Translations under genes and position numbers: made by a program
The notes under the pieces: model-generated
Database searches by the model: none
The model's input: the letters and a program-made list of their open reading frames with translations, nothing else
Told to the model about the DNA's origin: nothing
Part shown: one piece after another, positions 12,991-21,888 of the stretch
How the letters are laid out: the number at the start of each line of letters is the position of its first letter
Position numbering within the stretch: position 1 is the stretch's first letter
Assembly (NCBI GenBank): GCA_000711775.1
Contig: ARYC01001860.1
Span: 1 to 64,000 of the forward strand
Direction: 5' to 3'
Length of the DNA stretch: 64,000 nt
Source: Oxytricha trifallax
Taxonomy: Eukaryota > Ciliophora > Spirotrichea > Sporadotrichida > Oxytrichidae

Positions 12991-15900
12991 TCATAGCCAA
13001 AATTTATTATTTTACATACATGTAAAAAGATGAAATCTTATTGCAATTTGATTATATATTTTTTAAGCGGTAAAAATCTTCAAATTTTTGTATATAAAGG
13101 AATAAATTATTTATTTTATTGTAAATTTATAAATGTATTAATATGATTTTTCTTAAATAAATTATAAGAAAATTTACAGAATAAATTTTTATTGTATGGA
13201 ATAAATTATTTGAAAAATAAGTTTTATAATTAATTTTCGTTCATTCTATAGTGAAATCTTTTTGTTTGAATTTTTATAATACAGATTTCGTAAAAAATAT
13301 TTTTTGAAAAGCTTTAGAATGATTATTTATTATTACTTTTCATACTTTTGCTTAAAGTGTCTTCTTTCATGATCTTTCATGTTACCCTTAGTTGTGAACT
13401 TTTTCCCACACATTTTGCAAGATATTTATACAAAAAAATATATAATAATTTTAATTAATTAAATTTTAGTTTTATAAATTAGCAAGAAAAAGGCTTTTCC
13501 TTTGTGTGTATTCGATTTAAACCCCAAAACCCTAACAAATTCTACTTTAATATCAAAATACATTTACATAGGCAATATACCACCAGAGAAAAGGAATAAT
13601 AGAGTATATTTGTTCTGACCGAGACCATCCCTCCCTCAGCCGAGACCCCCCCCCCCCCTCAAACTGAGAATCCCCTTTTATTATAATTTTTTTTATGAAT
13701 TTATTTTCTACTCTGAATAAATTTCTTGACCTTCGGGCAGATATTACTATTAAAAATATATTTTGATAAGTTCCTTTACGTCCGTCGACAGATGTTTAGA
13801 ACATACTCCCATAGGGAAATATTTATAATAAGGTTTAATTTTGACTATCATGATTAATAATATGATTTAATTGATAGACATAAATTTGAATTCAAAATTT
13901 TTTATAACTTAAATCAAACTTACACTCTATTATATAGTAAAATTAATATAAAAATTTTTCCTATTATTTTTAACTTCATTTAAATATAAAAATTATTATT
14001 ATTATTACTTATTTAGTTAATTACTATTAAAATCTTATATCTTAAGCTTAGTTTATATAAAAATTAAAAAAAAAATTTTTATGTTTAGGATTACCATTTA
14101 AATATATATATGAATAAAATATGATTTTAATAGTAATTAACTAAATAAGTAATAATAATAATAATTTTTATATTTAAATGAAGTTAAAAATAATAGGAAA
14201 AATTTTTATATTAATTTTTACTATATAAATAGAGTGTAAGTGATTTAAGTTATAAAAAATCTTGAATTCAAATTTATGTCTATCAATTAAATCATATTAT
14301 TAATCATGATAGTCAAAATTAAACCTTATTATAAATATTTCCCTATGGGAGTATGTTCTAAACATCTGTCGACGGACGTAAAGGAACTTATCAAAATATA
14401 TTTTTAATAGTAATATCTGCCCGAAGGTCAAGAAATTTATTCAGAGTAGAAAATAAATTCATAAAAAAAATTATAATAAAAGGGGATTCTCAGTTTGAGG
14501 GGGGGAGGGGGGTCTCGGCTGAGGGGGGAGGGGGGATAGGAGGGATGGTCTCGGTCAGAACATATATTAAAGCCACAGGAAATGATGTTCATTAGAATAA
14601 TAAATTTAAAAAAATATTATAGTAAATATTAATCTCCTTTAAAGCATTATTTTTAAGCATATTTTAACAAATTTGAATGTTTTTCATTAAAGTTAAGATA
14701 TAATTTATTATGTTATTTTTATCAATTTATAAAATATAAAGTAATATGCACTCTATATATTAGCCATAATAAATTGATTATTTATTATTGTTTCTATTTA
14801 TCTAATAAACTTAATTTATCTCTGAATTTAAACCTTGCATGATACAATTTATCGTAATTAAAGTCATTTTATATTTCTTCCATGTTTAAGAACCATTTAC
14901 TCATATTATTATAAGAACTATTTATAATTTTTAACAAATAGTATATAATATTTGATAAATCTATATATATATATATTTAAAGATATTTACCAGCTTTTAT
15001 GGAGTGTAGTTTTAGAAAGTAGACTTGATTACATTAAAGCAAGTTAATAAATATAATGAGAGTGAAACAAGTGAAGTATAACTGTTCTAACCAAGATTCC
15101 CCCCCCCCCTAACCCCGAAAATACCTTATTTTATTTGATACTATTATCTTCAGTTTATTCATGAAGTTTTTGGTTTTATAATACTAAGATCATTATTATT
15201 TATTGTTTTATTTTTCTTTACCGTGCCCGTCGATTTCTATTTATATATGTTTCCAGAGGAAAAGTATATATAAAATTAATATTTTCAAAAATTTAAATCT
15301 CTCAAATCATCTTCCCTCGATACAATTCGAAATAATAATGAGATCAATTTTATTACTTTTTAAATAAATATAATTTTCGGAGGTGGAGAGGAGGGTTGGT
15401 GAGGAGGGGGTATGGGGAGAGTAGTGGGGAGGAGTATCTCGGTTAGAACATATAATAATTGTCATATAAAATTGAATTCTTCACAAGAAAAATAAATAAA
15501 TTTTCAATTTAATATTATTTAACAATTTACAAAAATGTATTAAATGTTTCTTTTTATGCTAGAAAAATATTCCCTTTATTTAATTTATTAAATTTACAAA
15601 TTCATTAGATTATTAACAAATTTTATTATCATTCCTCTATAATTAAAATAATGAATTCCCTAATAAATTGCTAGTATTTTATGCATTTTTTGATTATAGG
15701 TTGTTTCTTATTATTAAATTAGAAAGTTATAAGGATAGGGTGACCCACAGGGGCCCGAGGCTGGAGACTTTCTGATAGAGCTTTCTACTACACTAAGGCC
15801 TACCGAGGGCAGGTAGGGGGTTGCTGGGCGCAACGCATTAGGGGCCAGTCGGCGGGGTTCAATCTGTCAGATCCTAGACTCCTCGAGTCGTCTGCACGCT

Positions 15901-17427
15901 AAGGATTTCCCTGCATAGATGAGATTCCTGGCTTGAGTTCAGTTTCCTAGGTAATAGGGAGCAGGATGAAGGTACGCTCTGCCTTCGAAAGTGAGAAGAT
16001 AGAACCATCGAAGCCAACGATAAGGATTTTTCTCCCACACCGGGTTAGGGTACTGAAGCTACCACAGCGAAAGGACAGGGATTACGTTTCCCAGCAGCGG
16101 TGGGACCGGTAAGCGTTTTTCTCCACCTTCTATCACCGAATTGGATCTCACAAGCTCTGTTGTGTGACATCTTGATTTTGGGAGAAGACTAGGTGATAGC
16201 GAGATTGGTTTTTTCGGAGTTTTCTACTTTACGACTGCCACGTCACGGAAGTTTGCCACGTCAACTCACTCAGGTACGCCTACGTCACGACTAAAATGAT
16301 GGTTTGATTTTAGTATTAAACAGTGATATGTTAAATTTATTTGATTTTAAATCATTAATCATCATCAGGTTGTTTCTTATTCTACTTATATGAATTATAA
16401 ATATAATTGAAACTCAATATAAAATATATTTAGGTTTTGAATTGTGAATGATTAGATTGGGTCTTTCCGAGAAGGCCTTGGTACATCCTGGGTATTCGCA
16501 TCTAAAAGGTTGAGTACCCCAATGCAAATGAAGATGGGCTTTTAATCTACTTATATAAAATAGATAAAATCATTCTCTTCTATGGTTCTAATCGTAAATT
16601 GTCTTTTTAAAATAAGATAATAATTAAAAACTACTTTTTCTGGAAAAACTTTTTCCACAATCAGGATATGTGCAAAGGAAGCGACTACCCGCCCCTCCTT
16701 TTATACAATATTGAATTATTCTTATAAATGCACTTTAAAAATATTAATTATTACATTAACCTTGGCTTTATATATCATAATTCTCAGGGAAGTTATTTTA
16801 TTATAAACTAAGTTGCTGCTAAATGTTCATTTAGTGTTAACCTGGATTTATAAACGAGTTTAAGATTTCTTTTGAATTTTAATCTTTATAATATTTTTGA
16901 GAAGATTAGATTTCATCACACGAGTCTGAGTCTGTCTCATTTATTATTTGATTTTTGCTTTCGAAGTAAAAATAAAACTTAAGATTATATTTAATTAAAA
17001 GTGGTCCCGATATGGTCATTCAACTCTTCATAGGACTTGAAATCTTATTAGCAACTAAGATTAATACTAATATCTCATTTATTTTTTATTATTCATATAG
17101 CTTCTAACTCTTATTTTTTAAATAAGAGGAAAAAAGTATATATATTATTATATTGAAATAATTTCAAAAATTTCTTTATGTTTTACTGGGATCATTAAAA
17201 ATTATATAAAAATACAATTATGAAAGATAAGGACAGTTTATATCCTATATTATTTTGTATGAAAAATTAATTGGCTTACGTACTTTATTATCAATGTTGT
17301 TATTGGTAGCAATTTTTTCTAGCAATAAATTATATGGCATGATATTTGGGTCGATGTTTTTTTCATTAGTGACGTTGACCATATCGATTTCAGTAAAATA
17401 ATTATATATAACTATATGAGGATACAT
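12991..17427 (-). CDS. C2H2 zinc-finger protein, split into about six MDSs
   Basis: Probable DNA-binding transcription factor. MDSs (minus strand, in order): 17266-17427, about 17000-17065, 16631-16965, 16441-16552, 13492-13517 and the last from 13422 down to about 13336. Joined at their pointers they give three consecutive fingers. Finger 1 (FLCTYPDCGKSFSRKS..) and finger 2 (FRCEYPGCTKAFSERPNL) have C-x4-C spacing of TFIIIA type; finger 3 (CKMCGKKFTTKGNMKDHERRH) is C-x2-C-x12-H-x3-H, preceded by the classic linker HTKEKPF. An upstream stretch SCQQDFKSYEELNDH resembles a partial finger, and an acidic Ser/Asp-rich segment follows. No stop is found right after the last His; TGA first occurs at 12991-12993 after AT-rich sequence, so the true C-terminus may be a further MDS. 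Confidence 0.85.
13423..13497. other. IES, 75 bp, pointer GCAAGA
   Basis: GCAAGA at 13417-13422 and 13492-13497. Excision produces HTKEKPFSCKMCGKKF, a textbook zinc-finger linker and start, which neither flank encodes alone. This is the cleanest demonstration of an IES in the window. Confidence 0.92.
13611..14562. mobile_element. MITE family 2, copy 1 (TGTTCT ends, poly-C)
   Basis: 952 bp near-perfect palindrome. Ends TGTTCTGACCGAGACC / GGTCTCGGTCAGAACA, with long C (left) or G (right) tracts just inside. Flanked by a perfect 6 bp duplication TATATT (13605-13610 and 14563-14568). The centre is near 14085. No ORF. Nested inside the telomere-ended element. Confidence 0.88.
15083..15450. mobile_element. 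MITE family 2, copy 2
   Basis: 368 bp with ends TGTTCTAACCAAGAT / ATCTCGGTTAGAACA and C-rich/G-rich subterminal tracts, as in copy 1. Flanks TATAAC (left) and TATAAT (right) are a 6 bp duplication with one mismatch. The arms are less alike than in copy 1 and the internal sequence differs, so it is an older or recombined member. Confidence 0.75.
15726..16308. other. GC-rich island of unknown nature
   Basis: About 580 bp of roughly balanced base composition in otherwise AT-rich DNA, with abrupt edges. I tested both strands for a long frame and found none convincing. It contains a short direct repeat (TGCCACGTCA-like, near 16236-16263) and several stem-capable blocks. It could be a structured noncoding RNA, a captured foreign fragment or a transposon remnant. 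I do not recognise rRNA, tRNA or snRNA motifs. Confidence 0.5.
16553..16636. other. IES, 84 bp, pointer CTACTT
   Basis: CTACTT at 16547-16552 and 16631-16636. Excision fuses finger 1 (ending SFSRKS) with its own histidine helix (RLKAHLHLH) in frame, completing a zinc finger. Confidence 0.85.
16966..16999. other. Short IES, about 28-34 bp
   Basis: The frame changes between DHIGTT and the acidic stretch ESKNQIINETDSDSCDE in the zinc-finger gene. Removing 34 bp (pointer TT) or 28 bp (pointer TTTT) restores it; the exact pointer is not resolved. Confidence 0.5.
17066..17271. other. IES, 206 bp, pointer ATTAAT
   Basis: Pointer copies at 17060-17065 and 17266-17271. Excision joins RKPIN to LSCQQDFKSYEELNDH in frame in the zinc-finger gene. 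Confidence 0.75.
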
Positions 17428-17638
17428 TTGATAATAAGAAAATCATAATAATGTATTCTATTTAGAATATATTAAGTAATATTTTCATGCCATAAATAAG
17501 GAGATTTAGTTTTGTCCTAATTTATAGACTTAAAATTACCCATAATATAAAATAATGATATAATATGTCTTAATTTACTTCTTATCATTAGTTAAATATG
17601 ATTTGTGAAGAATTTTAATTTTGAAAATCAGGCTAGGT

Positions 17639-17846
17639 AACGAAATTCTTATTCCTCTGTATTTCTTTCGTGCTTATCCTAATTTCATAAACCTAAAAGA
17701 AGACGCATTTAAAAAAAGACTTATTATATATTACTAGTTTAGATTCTGATCGATCTTATTTTGGTTTCAAAATTAACGCAATTTGGTCTTTGTATTATTG
17801 CAGAGCAGGTGTTTATAATGAGATCCAACGCCAAAGCAAGGAGTGA
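17639..17846 (+). CDS. Hypothetical gene fragment, divergent from zinc-finger gene
   Basis: Two coding-like stretches on the plus strand: about 17639-17735 (EILIPLYFFRAYPNFINLKE) and, in a shifted frame, about 17730-17846 (FKINAIWSLYYCRAGVYNEI..), ending at TGA 17844-17846. The frame change suggests an IES or an error. Past the TGA the same frame continues with MASSFNSAESLIAERLSSHW, so the TGA may itself lie in or near an IES. No domain recognised. Confidence 0.35.
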
Positions 17847-18482
17847 ATGGCCTCATCGTTTAACTCCGCAGAATCTCTAATAGCTGAACGCTTGTCAAGC
17901 CATTGGTATAAATTATCCGTAGGACTCTAGATATTCATATAGGAATTATTATATCTATACAATTAATTCTATTTATTTGTAGTGAAAAACGTACAAATAT
18001 TAACAAGACTTTTTTTACTGAAAAAGCTAAAAACAAGATAATTTTCATTTTTTACTTTGTAAAAATGCTATTTTTATAGCTTACTAACTAATTAATAGAG
18101 TAGATTTTAAATAGTTTGATAAAAGGTTTAAAATTAATAATGTAATTATAGTAATAATAGTTATAAAGCAAAATTATATGCGATTAATGATTATTTCATA
18201 AAATTCTAATAATATTTAATAATGAATAATTTCATCGAAATCATAAGTACTCATATGTTTCCATCTTGTTAAAAAATTATCAAAATTCAATGTTAACTGA
18301 ATTCCTAAAATGACTCCAATTTTAACCAAAAGGAAATATTTAAAAAATATTATACAAATATATTCAATTAAAAATGAATAAGACATAATTATTTTTTATG
18401 AATATATACTCGACATTTTAATCCTATAGATATTAAAATTTATTTAAATAAATTAAAAACTCATTAAAGCAATTATTTAAAC

Positions 18483-20466
18483 TCAATTTAAATCATTTTC
18501 AGTTTTTACTGGTTCACATAAGACCAAATCTTTATCTTTGTTTAATTCTTATTCTTGAATGTTAATAAATTAGTTTTGCAAGTTCTAATTTGATTTTGGT
18601 ACTTAATCTTATATCATATCACCACATCCTATAAATCCCTGCAATCCACTTAAAACAGAGTCCATTTAGTATTGAAGCCATTTTATTTCACTATTTTGTT
18701 GAGAAACTTTACATTTCATGATCTCAATTTGCTCTTGTTGAGTCTAAAATCTCAAGTTTTCTTGCTACTTCTCGACTTCTTTTTGAATACGTTTCTTTAA
18801 AGTTGATATAGAAGGAAGTTACCTTGGAGGTTGAGATAGCTGGAAGAAACCTGATTATTTTTCTTAAGGGTTTTATGATTAAAATTTCTATTAGCTATTA
18901 GTTTGGTTTACTTCATCACTCACAAATGGATAAAAAATTCTCATCTAAAAAAGAGGTTAAGAAATTTAATCACTACAAATATTAACTTACCTATTTCGTT
19001 GAGTTTTCATATTGTATTTATAGAGAAACATTAAGTTTCTAAAAAAATCCAAATCCTTAACCCTTGAACTGCTATTAAGCAATGTCTAAGCTAATTTTAT
19101 TTCTTAATTCCTTAAATCATTTCTTATTTTATAGCACAATTTCAGTCTATAAACTTTCCATCTAAGATTGAGTCTAAGGTGTTTTGGGCATTTAAACTTA
19201 TACATATTACTAATATAGTTGATCTAGAATTTTATCGCTGATTGATTGACCATAGAGTAGAATGTTTATTGACTTACAATCTGAATTTTAATGATCAAGA
19301 TTCATGGCTGATTTTTGGTTTTCTTGATTGTGTTCTGGTAATTGGTTCTTCAAGAATTTACCATTGGCGAAGTATTATTGTTGAATAAGAATTAATGAAA
19401 ATAAAGTAAAAATATATTAAAAAGAATAAGAAAAATTTAAATAATTTTTTGATTTCTATATGATTTATTTTTCAGTAATATTACTAAGATTAAAGTAATT
19501 AATTTTGCTACTATACTAGAGGAGGTCTACCACGTTTTTTAATTTACATAGATAATTTTTGTTTGAAAAATACAATTATATTTTTATAAATCAATTCTTC
19601 TGTTCTTATCTTATAATTGAATATTCATTTTCGATAAGATTAAAAATTTCTAAATAAATTGCCTCTTAATTGTATAGCAATTTTAACTCTATAATTTAAA
19701 AACAGTATTATAATTATTTCCTTTTTTATAACTTGAACAAACTTGAGTTATGTTACAATTACAATGGATCTGACTTATTAAATTTGTAAGATAGGAAAGC
19801 CTTCAGAAATTAAATATAAAATTATATATTTTAAATATATTTCATGTTAATCATAAATTTAAATTTAAATCCATATTAGGTTATCTTGATACTATAAATT
19901 TTGAATAAATAAATGAATAATATTCTTACGTAATGTGAGCTTTTTACCAATCTTATTTGAATATATTCCCAGTTAGCTCTATATATTTGCTTTGATTTTG
20001 TTAACCTTCTATTTTTTTTATGAATATTTAATTTTAGGTGCCTTTTAATTGTTTGAATTTTACTAATTCTCAAATTTTTGTCTCTCAGCTTATATATGTT
20101 TTACATTATTTTCTTCAGCAGATTTAAACTAAGCAATTTAGTTTTAATTGATTTAAAATGGCACATTTTAAGATTGAAAAGTTAGATTTGAGATAGTTTA
20201 TCCTGAGGATTTAATATTATCATTATTTAATGATTAATCGTCCTCTTATCCAGTTTTAAACTTTTAATGAGAAGTGAAGTAATCGGCATGTCTTTAAATA
20301 CCATTATCAACTGAATACTTTTTCTGATTGAAATAACTTAGGAGGCCTGATTCTTATTTGAGCACTGCATTTAAAACCTTAAAACCATTTCACTAGTTTT
20401 ATAAATGTTTTGATTCATTGAGTAAATGTTGGGAATTTCGGTTTCATAAGAGTTAGGAAGCAACAT
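18483..20466 (-). CDS. AT-hook, Gln-rich coiled-coil protein in several MDSs
   Basis: N-terminal coding from ATG 20464-20466 (MLLPNSYETEIPNIYSMNQN) continues, after an 8 bp micro-IES, through a Gln/Asn/Lys-rich region to about 19930. A patch at 19500-19545 encodes KKRGRPPLV, an AT-hook core that binds AT-rich DNA minor groove. Coding resumes at about 19390 and runs to TGA 18483-18485, with a coiled coil around KKRIQKEVEKQQENLRFQTQ. The stretch 19550-19900 is AT-rich and may be intron or IES. I infer one gene from shared strand, composition and lack of stops or starts between pieces; it could be two. Nuclear function is suggested only by the AT hook. Confidence 0.55.
19104..19143. other. IES, 40 bp, pointer ATTTC
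   Basis: ATTTC at 19099-19103 and 19139-19143. Removing 40 bp joins MESLQTEI to KLAQTLLNSSSRVKDLDFF in frame. An alternative 37 bp excision at a TTTA pair also restores the frame. Confidence 0.65.
20371..20386. other. Tandem 8-mer acting as a minimal IES
   Basis: TTAAAACC occurs twice in direct tandem (20371-20378, 20379-20386). The frame is broken by exactly this extra unit: deleting one copy gives SEMVLNAVLKQESG in frame on the minus strand. It is either an IES with no unique content or an 8 bp tandem duplication. Confidence 0.6.
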
Positions 20467-20578
20467 TTTCGCGATAGTTTAGAACATAGTAAAAATATTT
20501 TTCTTGAATTTATCTTAAGATTTTTTCGATTGTTAAATATTTAGAACTTTATTTTAAATTTGAGAATCATAAATAATG

Positions 20579-20933
20579 TTTTTGGAAGGGGGAAGTTTCC
20601 TTCCTCCTTTCAAAAATTCGCACCTACGGAAGTTTCCTGCCCACAACATTTAAATTAATATTAAACCTAAACCCTATATTTAAAACATTTTTTGTTATAT
20701 TTTCAATGTTTATATTTATCCATTGTCTCATTATATAGCGTATAATATGCTGCACTAATTATTTTAATTATTAATACATGTTACCTTGATAAAAAATTTG
20801 AAATTATATCATGATTAAAAATACCAGATATTAAAATATAAATATTAGAACATAATTGATGATAAAGATAATGAGAAATTGATAAAAATTTTATATTTTA
20901 AATTTGAGGCTGGAAAATTCCCCCCAATTTTTG
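20579..20933. repeat. Possible degenerate MITE with G/C-rich ends
   Basis: GGAAGGGGGAAGTTTCC near 20584-20600 has an inverted, imperfect counterpart GGAAAATTCCCCCC near 20911-20924. The arms are otherwise dissimilar and no clear target duplication is seen, so this is tentative. Confidence 0.35.
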
Positions 20934-21872
20934 AATATTATATATTTTAAAAATAAAAGATATGCTTGAACAAAATCGTTTTTAAGAAGTGAAATTCTTT
21001 TTAATTATTAAAATTGTTAATATTTGATAAAAGATTTTTCTAAAAACTTATTTTTTTATTTATATTTTAAACTATTATATGATAATATCTTATTAGAGTT
21101 ATTTAGGCTGATCTGTATAAGATATATTTTCAATAAATTTTATTTGAAAAATCATGGAAGTAAGTGAAATTAAAGGATTTTTAATCCATTTTCATATTTA
21201 TGGATGTAATAATGAGCAAAAGTTAATGTTAAGCTTAAAATAATGTAATTATTAAAAGTCACTAATAAATTAAGTCCTAATTAAATATTGGTATTAATTG
21301 GTAAATTTTACAAACTATTTAGAATAAAGATGCAGAAGTTTTAAATTCGTATTAAAGATGGATTTAATCTTTGACAATAACTTATATTTTTAAAAAAAAC
21401 TATCACATAATTAGTTAGTTATAATGATGAATATCTCCATATTATTTTAATTAATTATATTGAAATTAAAGATTTCTAAACTTATCTAGGAACACGATAA
21501 TTAATAGTAAAATATATAAAAACTACTATTTAAGTTCAAATATATATTAAAGAACAATCTAATACAAAACTATTTGGGAAAAAGTATTAAATATTAAAAA
21601 GAAATTTGTAAAGATAAAGAGTTGGATTTTAAATAAAAAAATTTATCAAAATTAATAAATCAACTAAATATGTTGAGATCTCAATTTATCACAATAAATA
21701 AATCAAATATGAACATATAAAGCACATAGTCATCATTAAGAAAAGACAAGCTAAAATTTAACCAAATAAAATAAGAGATTTTAATGAATCTACTAAACAA
21801 TCAAAATTCCAAATTCCCAATATTACCCACATCAATATTACCTAAAATTACTAAAAGGTATTTTGGGGTTTT
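20663..21872. mobile_element. Possible telomere-ended element beside K+ channel gene
   Basis: The right tip GGTATTTTGGGGTTTT (21857-21872) is followed by ATT (21873-21875). A candidate left tip, ATT followed by AAACCTAAACCCT, lies at 20660-20675. The inverted right tip continues as a 13-of-17 match to the TBE terminus at 2380-2397. The right end is well supported; the left partner is weak. It stops 16 bp from the channel gene's stop codon. Confidence 0.45.
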
Positions 21873-21888
21873 ATTGCTTTACTATGAC

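Larger units (their letters stand above)
13518..16440. mobile_element. Telomere-ended element in the zinc-finger gene
   Basis: 2923 bp between ATT copies at 13515-13517 and 16441-16443. The left tip is TAAACCCCAAAACCCTAAC; the right tip (..TTTAGGTTTTGA) is a weaker inverted match. Removing the element and one ATT joins finger 2 (PNLIIHN) to RIHTKEKPF in frame. Telomere-like tip plus ANT target are TBE hallmarks, but I see no TBE ORFs. It contains two family-2 MITEs and a GC-rich island, so it may be a gutted or composite element. Confidence 0.75.

Noticed and set aside
16200-16300. rRNA or snRNA identity for the GC island
   Set aside because: No conserved rRNA, 5S, U-snRNA, SRP or RNase P core motif could be read on either strand.
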